Origin: Caulobacter sp. | GTDB taxonomy: Bacteria; Pseudomonadota; Alphaproteobacteria; Caulobacterales; Caulobacteraceae | Reading direction: 5' to 3' | DNA: 64,000 bases | Assembly: GCA_019636175.1 (NCBI GenBank) | Contig: JAHBYC010000004.1 | Span: forward strand, 62,001 to 126,000 | Part shown: positions 8,072 through 17,663 of the stretch, piece by piece | How positions within the stretch are numbered: position 1 is the first letter of the stretch | Layout: each line of letters opens with the position of its first letter | Position numbers and translations under genes: made by a program | The notes under the pieces: model-generated | Told to the model about the DNA's origin: nothing | Database searches by the model: none | Seen by the model: only the letters and a program-made list of their open reading frames with translations

Positions 8072-8854
8072 TCAGTTTGGCAGGTCGATATGCCGGACGC
8101 GGTCCAGGATCAACGGATACAGGGCCGGCGCGGCGCAGATCAGGCTGGGCATCAGGGGAACCGGCTTGTTGTAGCTGAAGTCCCGGCCCTTGTGATCGGT
8201 CAGCACGGCGCCGGCCTCGGCGCGGATCAGGTCGGCCGCCGCCAGGTCCCACTCGCTCTTGGACGACAGGGCCAGGGCCGCGTCGAAGCGGCCGTCGGCC
8301 ACCAGGCAGAGGCGGTAGGCGATGGAGTTGCGGGCCTCGATCCGCATTGGCGGCCAGGGCGTTCGCCAGGCCGGATGGGCGAACATCTTCGCATCGCCCA
8401 GCATGGCGCAGTCCTCGACGGTGGTGGCGGCGCTGGCGCCGATGACGGCGCCGTTCAGGCTGGCCCCGCCGCCGGCCGTGGCCGTGAAGGTCTCCTCGAC
8501 ATCCGGCGCATGGACCACCCCGGCGACCGGGCGGTCGGCCTCGACCACCGCGATGCTGACCGACCACCAGGGCTTGCCCTTCTTGAAGGCCACCGTTCCG
8601 TCGATCGGATCGACCACGAACAGGCGCCGCCGCTGGAGCCGCGCCGGGTCATCCGCCGTCTCCTCCGACAGCCAGCCGTATTCCGGCCTGGCCTGCAGCA
8701 GCATCGCCTTGAGCAGGCTGTCGACCTCGATGTCGGCGTTGGTGACCAGGGAGCCGCCGTCCTTGGACCAGGACTTCAGGCCCTGGGCCCGCAGCGCTTG
8801 GGCCGTCTCGCCGACGGTTTGCGCCGCCTCGGTGATGAGCTCCAGATCGTTCAC
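8072..8854 (-). CDS. cysQ: Inositol monophosphatase-family phosphatase, CysQ-like (3'(2'),5'-bisphosphate nucleotidase)
   Basis: A 260-aa protein of the Mg-dependent, Li-sensitive phosphatase superfamily. Metal-binding motifs: GWLSEETADD (catalytic acidic pair) and FVVDPIDGTVAF (DPIDGT), plus a C-terminal WDLAAADLIRAEAGAVLTD segment that matches W-D-x-A-A. CysQ removes the 3' phosphate of PAP made during sulfate assimilation; inositol-1-phosphatase is the alternative within the family. The first codon overlaps the end of the PmbA gene by 4 bp, and DUF4170 follows, a grouping common in alphaproteobacteria. The symbol is chosen by family and context, with moderate certainty about substrate. Confidence 0.82.
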   Translation of the reverse strand: MNDLELITEAAQTVGETAQALRAQGLKSWSKDGGSLVTNADIEVDSLLKAMLLQARPEYGWLSEETADDPARLQRRRLFVVDPIDGTVAFKKGKPWWSVSIAVVEADRPVAGVVHAPDVEETFTATAGGGASLNGAVIGASAATTVEDCAMLGDAKMFAHPAWRTPWPPMRIEARNSIAYRLCLVADGRFDAALALSSKSEWDLAAADLIRAEAGAVLTDHKGRDFSYNKPVPLMPSLICAAPALYPLILDRVRHIDLPN

Positions 8855-10182
8855 GAGCCGGCGATCGCCAGGGCGTCGACCAGCAGGGACGGGGAGTCGT
8901 GGCTGCCCTTGATCACCAGGTCGGTTCCGGGAACCAGCCGCCGGTAGATGTCGATCAGATTGCCGGCCACGGTGATCTCGTTCACCGGATAGGCCAGCTG
9001 GCCGTCCTCGAACCAGAAGCCCGAACAGCCGATCGACCAGTCGCCGGTGTTGCCGTTCAGCGAGGGGCCGAACATCGAGGTGACCAGCAGGCCCTTGCCC
9101 GCGTCGCCCATCAGCCCGGCCAGGTCCTTCTCGCCCCCCGTCAGGATGACGTTCGAGGTCCCCGTGCCCGGCGGGCCGGCGAGGCCGCGCGAGGCGTGGC
9201 CCGTGGTCTCCATGCCCAGTTGCCGCGCCGAGGCGGTGTTGAGCAGCCAGGTGGTCAGCACGCCCTCGTCGATCAGGGCCATCGGCTCGGTGGCCACCCC
9301 CTCGTCATCGAAGGCGCCCGATCCCAGGCCGCGCACGCGGTAGGGATCGTCGAGCAGGGAGACGTTGTCGGCGAACACCTGCTTTTCCAGCTTGTCCTTC
9401 AGGAACGACACGCCCCGCGCCACGCTGGGCCCGGAGATGGCGCCCAGCAGAGGCCCCAGGATGCTGAAGGCGATGCGGTTCTCGAAGATCACCGGGGCGG
9501 TGGTCGAGGCGATCTTGCGGGCGCCCAGTCGGGCGACGGCGCGGGCCCCGGCCTCGCCGCCGACCCAGCCGGCGTCGGGCAGGTCCTCGTTGTGGCGGGT
9601 GGAGCGGCCCTCGCCGCCGCGTTCCATGCCCGCCCCCTCGCCGGCGATGGCCGAGGCGGAGACCGAAAAGCCCGAGGCCTGATGGCCGCCGAAGAAACCG
9701 CCGCTGGTGGCCAGCATCCAGCGGCTGGTCGACCAGCCGGCCGAGCCGCCGTCGGAATTGGTCACGCCCTTCACCGCCCGGGCGGCGTCCTCGGCCTCGC
9801 GGGCGCGGGCCTCCAGGCTCTCGGCGGTGGGTTCGTGGTCGTCGTAGAGATCGAGGTCGGGGAAGGGGCCCTGGGCCAGCCGTTCCTCGGGGGCCAGGCC
9901 GGCATAGGGGTCTTCCGGCGCCAGTCGGGCCATGGCCACCACCCGCTCGACCAGTCTGGCGCGGCCGCCTTCGGAAATGTCGGAGCCGGAGACCGACGCC
10001 TGGCGGGCGCCGACGAAGACGCGCAGGCCCAGGTCGCGGGCCTCCTCGCGCTCGACCTCCTCCAGCTCGCCCAGCCGCACCGACACGGAAAGCGACTGCC
10101 GCTCGGCATAGGCGGCCTCGGCCGCGTCGGCCCCGGCGTCCAGGGCGGCGGCGACGAGGTCGTTCAACAGGTTTTCATCCAT
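8851..10182 (-). CDS. pmbA: TldD/PmbA-family metalloprotease subunit (PmbA-like)
   Basis: A 443-aa protein from ATG 10182; an in-frame ATG at 10248 would add a 22-residue leader with no family match. The N-terminal domain has DLVAAALDAGADAAEAAYAERQSLSVSVRLGELEEVEREE and GLRVFVGARQASVSGSD, the standard PmbA start. The C-terminal domain includes LNTASARQLGMETTGHASRG and NGNTGDWSIGCSGFWFEDG, typical of PmbA (TldE). TldD/PmbA heterodimers degrade unfolded peptides and process antitoxins or modified peptides. No TldD partner is in the window. The stop overlaps CysQ by 4 bp. Confidence 0.87.
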   Translation of the reverse strand: MDENLLNDLVAAALDAGADAAEAAYAERQSLSVSVRLGELEEVEREEARDLGLRVFVGARQASVSGSDISEGGRARLVERVVAMARLAPEDPYAGLAPEERLAQGPFPDLDLYDDHEPTAESLEARAREAEDAARAVKGVTNSDGGSAGWSTSRWMLATSGGFFGGHQASGFSVSASAIAGEGAGMERGGEGRSTRHNEDLPDAGWVGGEAGARAVARLGARKIASTTAPVIFENRIAFSILGPLLGAISGPSVARGVSFLKDKLEKQVFADNVSLLDDPYRVRGLGSGAFDDEGVATEPMALIDEGVLTTWLLNTASARQLGMETTGHASRGLAGPPGTGTSNVILTGGEKDLAGLMGDAGKGLLVTSMFGPSLNGNTGDWSIGCSGFWFEDGQLAYPVNEITVAGNLIDIYRRLVPGTDLVIKGSHDSPSLLVDALAIAGS

Positions 10183-10277
10183 CAGGGGCTTATGGGCGCC
10201 CGTGGGTGTCGCCGCAAGGGCCAGCAGCGTGCGTGCTTCGACAGGCATGACGACGGTTTGTGCAGCCTATCCCTCGT

Positions 10278-10320
10278 CGTCATCCTGAGTAGCCCGCTGA
10301 GCGGGCGTGTCGAAGGACGC
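10278..10320. repeat. Family B intergenic repeat (CGTCATCCTGAG...CGTGTCGAAGGACG), copy 1
   Basis: A single unit with an internal hairpin (AGCCCGCTGAGCGGGC) bounded by GTCATCCTGAG and GTGTCGAAGGACG. Related units occur at 49239 and, as an opposed pair, at 56353. It lies between the PmbA and MAPEG genes. Confidence 0.7.
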
Positions 10321-10337
10321 AAGAACGCAAGGACGCC

Positions 10338-10739
10338 CTAGCCGATCGCGTAAAACAGGCAGCAGGCGATGATGAAGATATAGGCCAGCCAGGTGGCCAC
10401 CACGCCCAGGGTCCGCAGCATCGACACCCCGCCGCTGTTGGACAGGCCTATGGCGTGCAGGGTGCGGCCGACAAACAGCGTCAGGCCGGCGACATGGACC
10501 AGCACAGCCGGCGCCCCGGTCAGCTCCAGCACCACCAGGCCGATCAGCGCCGCCGGGATGTATTCCACCGCATTGCCCTGCGCCCGGATCGCCTGCATCA
10601 GCTCGGGGATGCCCTCGTCGCCCAGCGCCACCTTGTGCTTCTGGCGTTGTCGCACGACCATCAGCGCCAGGACCAGCAGCAGCAACAGGTGCAGGCCGAC
10701 CCACAGGGCGGCGGCGTGGCCGATGGTTTCCAGTGGCAT
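10338..10739 (-). CDS. MAPEG family integral membrane protein
   Basis: A 133-aa protein with four predicted membrane helices: a first helix ALWVGLHLLLLLVLALMVV, the cytosolic loop RQRQKHKVALGDEGIPELMQAIRAQGNAVEYIP, then IGLVVLELTGAPAVLVHVAGLTLFVGRTLHAIG and a last helix ending CCLFYAIG. The loop with QAIRAQGNAVEYIP and the arginine before the third helix are hallmarks of MAPEG proteins, membrane relatives of glutathione transferase and leukotriene synthase. Bacterial members may detoxify lipophilic electrophiles with glutathione; the substrate here is unknown. It is a stand-alone gene. Confidence 0.9.
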   Translation of the reverse strand: MPLETIGHAAALWVGLHLLLLLVLALMVVRQRQKHKVALGDEGIPELMQAIRAQGNAVEYIPAALIGLVVLELTGAPAVLVHVAGLTLFVGRTLHAIGLSNSGGVSMLRTLGVVATWLAYIFIIACCLFYAIG

Positions 10740-10808
10740 GGACGTTTGATCCCCCTGTCAAACTGCAAGGTCGCGGATTAGCCGCTCATTCGGCGGACGG
10801 ATCAAGGG

Positions 10809-12659
10809 TCAGGGTGCGGTTTCGCGGGCGATCGGATACAGGCGGTAGTGATCGTCGTAGAACGGGGTCCGCTCATAGAACCAGGCAAGCCGGGCGTCGG
10901 GATCCTTCGCGAAGTCCGGATCGGCGGCCAGTTTCGCCTCGAACTGCGCCTTCAGCGCCGGATCGGCGGCCAGCATCTTCTCGGCCAGCGGGGCGATGGC
11001 GTAGCCCTCGATGTACTCGACCCGATTGAGCACCTCCGGGATCATCCCCCAGGCGAAGAAACTCTCCGACGACTGAGGTTCCAGCAACAGCGCCACAACA
11101 TCGCCCAGGGGCTGGTCGGTGGAGACCCGCACCGATCCGGCCGGGAAGGTCCAGTCGCGGCGCTCGGGCGTGACCTTGCTGACGGTGATCGGCACATGGC
11201 CCTCATAGGGCTGCGCCGAAACCTTCGGGTCCTCCAGCCGCAGCATCTCGACCGAGACGGTCTTCGGCGCGGCCAGGGTCTCCATCGCCACCCCGTGCAT
11301 CTTCAGCCGCGCGATCAGGTCGCCGCGATACGACGGCACCCAATAGGCCGCCGGCCGCTTCAGCCGCAGCGTCGGGGTCGAGCCATAGAAAGGCATCTGC
11401 CACAGGATCGGGTCGGGCTTGCCCAGCCAGCGGATTTCCTTGCCGCCGGAAGCGGGGCTGTCATAGCGCTCGAACAGGATGCCCTTGAAGGCGCGGGTGG
11501 TCGAAGGCCTGGCTTCGGGCACGAAGTTGGTCGGGATCTCCGCCGGCCTCAGGGCCTGATCGCTGGCGATCGCCGTCTTCAGTCCGCCGCCGTCCGCGGC
11601 CAGCAGCCTCAGGGCCTCCTCGATGAACACATAGGTCCCCAGAACCCGCTGCTCATGCGGTTTGAGGCTGTGGTTCTCGATCAGGATGGTCGGAACATGG
11701 GCCGCCGAGCCCCAACCGTTGGAAAACCGCTCCCCCAGCCCGCCGTCGCTCAGCCCCTTCTTGGGGTCGCGGTCATCGATGGCGAAGACCAGTTCGCCGG
11801 GGATGTGGCCCTGGGCTTCCAGGGCGGCGTTCATCTTCGGCTTGAAGGCGGCGTCCAGCCATTTGGCGATGGCCGGCGAGCGCGACCAGACGCCGTCCTC
11901 GCCGTTGTAGCCGTAGGTCACGTCATACTGGTAGTCGATGCCGTCGGTGACATGGACGTCGACATAGAGGTCGGGCCTGTATTTGTTGGCCAGGGCCCGC
12001 ACCGCCTGCATTTCCGGCTGGTCCAGCTTCATGTAGTCGCGGTTGAGGTTCTGGTTGGCGGCGGTGTTGCGCCAGCCCTGGATGCGCGGGCCCCGCTGAT
12101 TGGGCCGCGAATAGGCGCCCGACCGTTCGTGGCCGTCGACCGACAGGATCGGGATCAGGATCAGGTTGACCTTATCCAGCAGGCCGTCCTTGCCGTAGAA
12201 GGCCATGTCGCGCAGCAGCATCATGCCGGCGTCCTTGCCGTCGATCTCGCCGGGATGAATGCCGGCCTGGACCAGCAGCACCGGCTTCTTCGGATCCAGC
12301 GTCGCGCCGTCCTTGCTGGCGATCACCGCATAGATCGGCCGACCCTCGGGCGAGACGCCGAATTCCTCGATCCGGATCAGGTCGCTGGCGGCGTCCAGCC
12401 GGTCGAACCAGGCGCGGGTGTCGGCGTAGTTGGGGCTGAAGTCGTGGGCCGGGTCCTGCTCGAAGGCGCTGGCCCAGGGGTCGGAGGCGTCGCGGAGCAG
12501 CGCCTTGCTCTTGCCGTTCCACGCCGGCGCGGGCGGCAGGAAGGGCTGGTCCCAGGGCCGGGCGTTGGGAATGGCGCCGGAAGCGGGCGGAGACGACTGG
12601 GACATGGCGGGGCTCGACAGCAGGGACAACAGAACAAGGGTGGAGGCAATGGCGCGCAT
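10809..12659 (-). CDS. Secreted M14 zinc carboxypeptidase-family protein
   Basis: A 616-aa protein whose start is placed at ATG 12659, giving a signal peptide (MRAIASTLVLLSLLSSPAMS) and a 2-bp gap after the UbiD stop; a longer frame into UbiD is not credible. Zinc ligands fit M14 peptidases: GIHPGEIDGKDAG gives H135 and E138, and VDVHVTDG gives H236. Other family segments are YGSTPTLRLKRPAAYWVPS and IENHSLKPHEQRVLGTY. M14 enzymes remove C-terminal residues from peptides; this long periplasmic subtype has no assigned substrate. The tight spacing suggests co-transcription with UbiD, although no functional link is obvious. Confidence 0.88.
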   Translation of the reverse strand: MRAIASTLVLLSLLSSPAMSQSSPPASGAIPNARPWDQPFLPPAPAWNGKSKALLRDASDPWASAFEQDPAHDFSPNYADTRAWFDRLDAASDLIRIEEFGVSPEGRPIYAVIASKDGATLDPKKPVLLVQAGIHPGEIDGKDAGMMLLRDMAFYGKDGLLDKVNLILIPILSVDGHERSGAYSRPNQRGPRIQGWRNTAANQNLNRDYMKLDQPEMQAVRALANKYRPDLYVDVHVTDGIDYQYDVTYGYNGEDGVWSRSPAIAKWLDAAFKPKMNAALEAQGHIPGELVFAIDDRDPKKGLSDGGLGERFSNGWGSAAHVPTILIENHSLKPHEQRVLGTYVFIEEALRLLAADGGGLKTAIASDQALRPAEIPTNFVPEARPSTTRAFKGILFERYDSPASGGKEIRWLGKPDPILWQMPFYGSTPTLRLKRPAAYWVPSYRGDLIARLKMHGVAMETLAAPKTVSVEMLRLEDPKVSAQPYEGHVPITVSKVTPERRDWTFPAGSVRVSTDQPLGDVVALLLEPQSSESFFAWGMIPEVLNRVEYIEGYAIAPLAEKMLAADPALKAQFEAKLAADPDFAKDPDARLAWFYERTPFYDDHYRLYPIARETAP

Positions 12660-12661
12660 GG

Positions 12662-14191
12662 CTACTTCCAGATCGGCTTGCCATCGCCGGGCAGGCCGAG
12701 GCGAGACCACATCTCGCTGACGCGATCGACCACGTCGGCGTCCATGACGATCTTCTCGCCCCATTCGCGATGGGTTTCCGGCGGCAGCTTGTTGGTCGCG
12801 TCCAGCCCGATCTTGCTGCCAAGGCCGCTCTCGGGGCTGGCGAAGTCGAGATAGTCGATGGGCGTGTGCTCGATCACCGTGATGTCCCGCGCCGGGTCCA
12901 TCCGTGTACTGAGCGCCCACATGACGTCCTTCCAGTCGCGGGCGTCGATGTCGTCATCCACGACGATGACCCACTTGGTGTACATGAACTGCCGCAGGTA
13001 GCTCCAGACCCCCATCATCACCCGCTTGGCGTGGCCGGGGTAGGCCTTCTTCATGCTGACCACCGCGATGCGATAGCTGCAGCCCTCCGGCGGTAGCCAG
13101 AAGTCGACGACCTCGGGAAACTGCTGGCGGAAGAGGGGAATGAAGACCTCGTTCAGGGCCTCGCCCAGCACCGATGGCTCATCCGGCGGGCGGCCGGTGA
13201 AGGTGGTGTGATAGATGGCGTCCTTGCGGTGGGTGATGGCGCTGACCCTGAACACCGGAAAGCGCTCGACGCTGTTGTAATAGCCGGTGTGGTCGCCGTA
13301 GGGGCCCTCGTCCTCATACTCGTCGAGCATGACATGGCCCTCGATGACGACCTCGGCCTGGGCCGGCACCATCAGCGGCACCGTCCTCGCCGGAACCAGG
13401 TCCAGCTTGGCGCCGCGCAGGATGCCGGCGAACTGGTATTCGCTGAGGGTGTCGGGCACCGGCGTCACCGCCGCCAGGATCGTGCCCGGATCGGCCCCGA
13501 TGACGGCGCAGGCGGGCAGGGGCTCGCGCTTGCCGGCCTTCTTGTGACGCCCGTAGTGCTGGGCGCCGCCCCGGTGCGCCAGCCAGCGCATGATCGCCCG
13601 GTCCTTGCCCAGCACCTGCATGCGATAGATGCCCAGGTTGAAGTCGTCCTCGCGGGCGTCCGACGGGCCCTTGGTCACCACCAGCGGCCAGGTGATCAGC
13701 GGCGCCGGCTCGCCGGGCCAGCAGGTCTGGACGGGCAGGCGGCCCAGATCGATGTCGTCGCCCTTGATCACCACCTGCTGCACGGCGGCGGTCTTGACGG
13801 TCCTGGGCCGCATCGACAGCACCGTCTGGGCCAGCGGCAGCATCTCCATCGCCCCTTTCAGGCCGCGCGGCGGCTCCGGCTGGCGCAGGAAGGCCAGCAG
13901 TTCCCCGACCTCCCGCAGTTCCTCGCCGGTGGTGCGCGGCTTGCCGCCCAGGGTCACCCCCATGGCCACCCGCTTGACCGTCCCGAACAGGTTGGCCAGG
14001 CAGGGCATGTCCGACCGCCTTCCGTCGGCCTTGAGCACATTCTCGAACAGCACCGCCGGCCCGCCGGTCGCCAGCAGCCGGGTGCAGATTTCGGTCATTT
14101 CCAGCTCGGTGGAGACCGGCTCGGTCACCCGCACCAGTTCGCCGTCGGCCTCGAGGGCGGCGATGAAGTCACGAAGCGAACGGTAGGCCAT
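12662..14191 (-). CDS. ubiD: UbiD, 4-hydroxy-3-polyprenylbenzoate decarboxylase
   Basis: A 509-aa protein (E. coli UbiD is 497 aa) opening [20 protein letters not shown], the usual UbiD start, and containing [62 protein letters not shown] and the late [20 protein letters not shown] segment. UbiD uses prenylated FMN to decarboxylate the ubiquinone precursor after the UbiA step. The prenyl-FMN synthase UbiX is not in the window; UbiA is at 30319-31299. Other UbiD-family enzymes act on aromatic acids, but this length and sequence fit the ubiquinone enzyme best. Confidence 0.92.
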   Translation of the reverse strand: MAYRSLRDFIAALEADGELVRVTEPVSTELEMTEICTRLLATGGPAVLFENVLKADGRRSDMPCLANLFGTVKRVAMGVTLGGKPRTTGEELREVGELLAFLRQPEPPRGLKGAMEMLPLAQTVLSMRPRTVKTAAVQQVVIKGDDIDLGRLPVQTCWPGEPAPLITWPLVVTKGPSDAREDDFNLGIYRMQVLGKDRAIMRWLAHRGGAQHYGRHKKAGKREPLPACAVIGADPGTILAAVTPVPDTLSEYQFAGILRGAKLDLVPARTVPLMVPAQAEVVIEGHVMLDEYEDEGPYGDHTGYYNSVERFPVFRVSAITHRKDAIYHTTFTGRPPDEPSVLGEALNEVFIPLFRQQFPEVVDFWLPPEGCSYRIAVVSMKKAYPGHAKRVMMGVWSYLRQFMYTKWVIVVDDDIDARDWKDVMWALSTRMDPARDITVIEHTPIDYLDFASPESGLGSKIGLDATNKLPPETHREWGEKIVMDADVVDRVSEMWSRLGLPGDGKPIWK

Positions 14192-14309
14192 GCAAACTCC
14201 GGAAAGGGCGGCCCTGATCTAGAACCATTCGTGGCGCTGAGGAAACACTCCCGGTCAGACGCGAGCCATTCTCAACAAACTGTTTGCCCCGCGCCGCCTC
14301 GTTCGATAT

Positions 14310-14324
14310 TGCGACTTATTCGCA
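14310..14324. promoter_or_regulatory. Fur-like iron box upstream of TonB receptor
   Basis: TGCGACTTATTCGCA is a TGCGA-N5-TCGCA dyad 27 bp before the receptor ATG, inside an AT-richer stretch (GATATTGCGACTTATTCGC). Its arrangement resembles alphaproteobacterial Fur operators, and the receptor/PepSY genes it precedes are a classical iron-regulated pair. Regulation by Fur is inferred. Confidence 0.6.
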
Positions 14325-14351
14325 TAATGGCTTGTTCAAGGCTCCGCTCTG

Positions 14352-16526
14352 ATGACTGTTCGACTCCGCGCCCTCGCTTCCGCCGCCACTGGCCTGGCCC
14401 TTTCCGCGCTCACGGCCGGCGTCGCCCTGGCCCAGACGGCCGACGGCCCGGAGGGCGAGGTTGACGCCCTGGTGATCACCGGCTCGCAGGTCGAACTGCC
14501 CCGCGAATATCCCGGCGGGCAGGTGGCGCGCGGCGGCCGGGTGGGCCTGTTCGGCGGCCTCGATGTGATGGATACGCCCTTCTCCACCACCAACTACACC
14601 GAGCAGCTGGCTCGCGATCAGCAGGCCCGCAGCGTCGCCGATGTCCTGCAGAACGACCCGGTCGTGCGGGTGGCCAAGGGCTTTGGCAACTTCCAGGAGC
14701 TGTATGTCATCCGCGGCTTTCCGGTCTATTCGGACGACATGACCTACAACGGCGTCTACGGCGTCTTGCCGCGCCAGTATGTCGCCGCCGAGTTCCTCGA
14801 GCGGGTCGAGGTGTTCCACGGCGCCACCGCCCTTCTCAACGGCGCGGCCCCCGGCGGCAGCGGCGTGGGCGGCGCCTTCAACCTGGTGCCCAAGCGGGCG
14901 CCCGACGAGGCGCTCAGCCGGGCCACTGTCGGCGCCGAAACAGGCGGTCAACTGTACGGCGCGCTCGACCTTGGCCGCCGTTTCGGACCGGATGATGATT
15001 TCAGCGTGCGGGTGAACCTCGCCGGCCGGGATGGCGAAACCTCGATCGACAACCAGGACCGCAGGCTGTTCGTCGGCGCCGTGGGCCTCGACTATCGGGG
15101 TGATCGCCTGCGGTTCTCCGCCGACCTCGGCCTGCAGGACCATCGCATCGACGCGCCCCGGCCCAGCGTCACCCCGACGGGCGCCATTCCCCGGCCGCCG
15201 GAGCCCGACGGCAACTTCGCCCAGCCCTGGACCTACACCGACGAGCGCCAGCTGTTCGGCGTGGCGCGGGGCGAGTTCGACATCACCCCGGATCTGACCG
15301 CCTGGGCGGCGCTGGGCGGGCGGAACGGCAAGGAACGCAATGTGCTGTCCAACCCCAGTTCCGACGCCAACGGCGTGACCAGCGCCTACCGCTTCGACAA
15401 CGCCCGCGAAGACAGCATTCTCTCGGCCGACGCCGGCCTGCGCTGGAGCCTCGACACCGGCCCCGTTCGCCAGAGGCTGGTCCTGTCGGGCTCCTCGGTG
15501 TCGCTGGAGTCCGCCAACGCCTACGCCTTCTCGAATTTCGCGGGGTTTGCCGGCGACCTCTATCATCCCGTGGCGGTCGCCCCGCCGTCCCCGACCTTCT
15601 TCACCGGCGGCGCCCTGAACAACCCCAAGGTCACCGAGCGGGTCGAGAACCGCAGCCTGGCCGTCGCCGATCTGGTGTCGCTGATGGACGACCGGCTGAT
15701 GATCATGCTGGGCGCGCGCTGGCAGACCATCGAGACCACCTCCTACGACTACAACACCGGCGCCCGGGTCTCGGGCTATGACAGCGACGCGGTGACGCCG
15801 GCGGTCGGGGTGGTGTTCAAGCCGTCGCAGTCGGTGTCGCTCTACGCCAACTATTCGGAGGCCCTGGTCCCCGGCCAGATCGCCCCGGCGACCAGCGGCG
15901 GCGTGCCGGTGATCAACGCCGGAGAGGTGCTGGAGCCCTTCCGCGGCAAGCAGGTCGAAGCCGGGGTCAAGTACGACGCCGGAACCTTCGGCGGCGCGGC
16001 CAGCGTCTTCTCCATCACCCTGCCCAGCGCCTTCGTGCAGAACAACCGCTTCGGCGCCAATGGCGAACAGCGCAATCGCGGCGTCGAACTGACACTGTTC
16101 GGAGAGCCGGCTCCCGGCGTGCGTCTGCTGGGCGGGGCGACCTGGCTCGACGCCGAACTGACCCGCACCGCCGGCGGCGCCCTCGATGGCAAACAGCCGA
16201 TCGGCGTTCCCGAATGGCAGGCCAACGCCAATCTGGAGTGGGACGTGCCGGCGGTCAGCGGCCTGACCCTTGATGGCCGCCTGGTCTATACCGGCGAGCA
16301 GAAGGCCAATGCGGCCAACACCGCGTCGCTGGACAGCTGGACCCGTCTGGACCTTGGCGCCCGCTACAAGGTCGCCATCGCCGACCGCCCGGTGACCTTC
16401 CGGGCGCGGATCGAGAATGTCACCAACGAGGCCTACTGGGCCTCGACCGGCGGCTATCCGGGGGCGAACTACCTGGTGCTCGGCGCGCCCCGCACCCTGG
16501 TGGTCTCCGCCTCGGTCGACTTCTAG
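14352..16526 (+). CDS. TonB-dependent siderophore receptor
   Basis: A 724-aa outer-membrane receptor with signal peptide (cleavage near GVALAQT). The TonB-box region (EVDALVITGSQ) is followed by a plug domain: MDTPFSTTNYTEQLARDQQARSVADVL, VRVAKGFGNFQELYVIRGFPV and FLERVEVFHGATALLNG...GGAFNLVPKRA. The 22-strand barrel ends in an aromatic residue (VVSASVDF), as expected for BAM-dependent insertion. The plug pattern matches the siderophore (FhuA/FpvA-like) subfamily. It imports ferric siderophore using TonB energy. The PepSY gene follows by 15 bp, and a Fur-like box lies upstream. Confidence 0.93.
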   Translation: MTVRLRALASAATGLALSALTAGVALAQTADGPEGEVDALVITGSQVELPREYPGGQVARGGRVGLFGGLDVMDTPFSTTNYTEQLARDQQARSVADVLQNDPVVRVAKGFGNFQELYVIRGFPVYSDDMTYNGVYGVLPRQYVAAEFLERVEVFHGATALLNGAAPGGSGVGGAFNLVPKRAPDEALSRATVGAETGGQLYGALDLGRRFGPDDDFSVRVNLAGRDGETSIDNQDRRLFVGAVGLDYRGDRLRFSADLGLQDHRIDAPRPSVTPTGAIPRPPEPDGNFAQPWTYTDERQLFGVARGEFDITPDLTAWAALGGRNGKERNVLSNPSSDANGVTSAYRFDNAREDSILSADAGLRWSLDTGPVRQRLVLSGSSVSLESANAYAFSNFAGFAGDLYHPVAVAPPSPTFFTGGALNNPKVTERVENRSLAVADLVSLMDDRLMIMLGARWQTIETTSYDYNTGARVSGYDSDAVTPAVGVVFKPSQSVSLYANYSEALVPGQIAPATSGGVPVINAGEVLEPFRGKQVEAGVKYDAGTFGGAASVFSITLPSAFVQNNRFGANGEQRNRGVELTLFGEPAPGVRLLGGATWLDAELTRTAGGALDGKQPIGVPEWQANANLEWDVPAVSGLTLDGRLVYTGEQKANAANTASLDSWTRLDLGARYKVAIADRPVTFRARIENVTNEAYWASTGGYPGANYLVLGAPRTLVVSASVDF

Positions 16527-16541
16527 GCCGCCGCGAGGGTG

Positions 16542-17663
16542 ATGCGTCCCGCCACGGTCCGGATCTGGTCGCTGGTTCACAAATGGACCAGCCTGATCTG
16601 CACCGTCTTCCTGCTCATGCTCTGCGTGACCGGCCTGCCGTTGATCTTCCATCATGAGATCGACGACCTGACCGGTCATGACCGATGGCGGCCGGCCAAT
16701 CCCGGCGGCCCGATGCTGACCTACGATCAGGTGCTGGAGACGGCGCTAAAGCGCCGGCCGGGCGAGGTCCCGATCTTCATGAGCTTCGATGACGACCGGC
16801 CGGTGGTGAACGTCACCTCCGGCCCGACCGCCGACGCCCCGGGGTCCAGAATGACCTTTGCCCCCATCGACCGGACCAGCGGCGACCCGGTGCCCCCGAC
16901 CCCCGCCGGCGGGGTGATGGACTTCATCCTGCAGCTGCACACCGACCTGTTCCTCGGTCTGGCGGGCATGCTGTTCCTCGGCGCCATGGGACTGTTGTTC
17001 GCCGCCTCGGTCATCAGCGGGATCGTCGTCTACGCGCCCTTCATGCGGCGATTGCCGTTCGGGACGGTGCGGGCCAGCCGGTCCGCCAGGGTGAAGTGGC
17101 TCGACTATCATAACGTCCTGGGGGCCGTGACCCTGGCCTGGGTGCTGGTTGTGGGCGTCACCGGCGTGGTCAACACCCTGGCGGGGCCGATCACCGACAG
17201 CTGGAAGGCCGGCGCCCTGGCGTCCCTGTCTGCGCCCTACCAGGGCAAGCCGCCGCCCGCCCGCATGGCCAGCCTCGACGCCGCGGTCCGCACCGCCCAG
17301 GCGGCCATGCCCGGCATGGAGGTCCAGTTCGTCGCCTTCCCCGGCAGCGGCTATTCGACCGGCCACCACTATGCGGTCTTCCTGCACGGGACGACGCCCC
17401 TGACCCGGCACCTGGCCAGGCCGGCGCTGATCGACGCGGAGACCGGCGACCTGACGGCGGTCCAGGACATGCCGCTGCTATCCAAGGTTCTGTCGCTGTC
17501 ACAGCCGCTCCACTTCGGCGACTACGGCGGCCTGCCGCTGAAGATCCTCTGGGCGGTCCTCGACCTGATCACCCTGGTGGTGCTGGGCAGCGGGGTCTAC
17601 CTCTGGCTGGGCGCCGGACGCCGCAAACCGGTGGCCGTTACGCCGGACGAGGCGCGAGCGTGA
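16542..17663 (+). CDS. PepSY-associated membrane protein, iron-uptake partner
   Basis: A 373-aa protein from ATG 16542 (GTG 16539 is just upstream, with GAGGG before both). The N-terminus has RIWSLVHKWTSLICTVFLLMLCVTGLPLIFHHEIDDL, the first helix of PepSY_TM (PiuB-like) proteins. Further helices lie near residues 145-165, 190-215 and 340-360, separated by periplasmic PepSY-like segments. Members of this family often sit beside TonB receptors and some reduce ferric-siderophore complexes at the inner membrane. The context here (receptor before, 4-bp overlap with a small membrane protein after) fits reductive iron release; the redox role is inferred. Confidence 0.87.
   Translation: MRPATVRIWSLVHKWTSLICTVFLLMLCVTGLPLIFHHEIDDLTGHDRWRPANPGGPMLTYDQVLETALKRRPGEVPIFMSFDDDRPVVNVTSGPTADAPGSRMTFAPIDRTSGDPVPPTPAGGVMDFILQLHTDLFLGLAGMLFLGAMGLLFAASVISGIVVYAPFMRRLPFGTVRASRSARVKWLDYHNVLGAVTLAWVLVVGVTGVVNTLAGPITDSWKAGALASLSAPYQGKPPPARMASLDAAVRTAQAAMPGMEVQFVAFPGSGYSTGHHYAVFLHGTTPLTRHLARPALIDAETGDLTAVQDMPLLSKVLSLSQPLHFGDYGGLPLKILWAVLDLITLVVLGSGVYLWLGAGRRKPVAVTPDEARA

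Noticed and set aside
12660-12920. N-terminal extension of the M14 peptidase into ubiD
   Set aside because: The extension overlaps the ubiD 3' end and would bury a clear signal peptide starting at 12659.
14316-16679. A 787-aa frame on the minus strand opposite the TonB receptor
   Set aside because: Low-complexity composition and exact overlap with a gene of clear receptor motifs and signal peptide.
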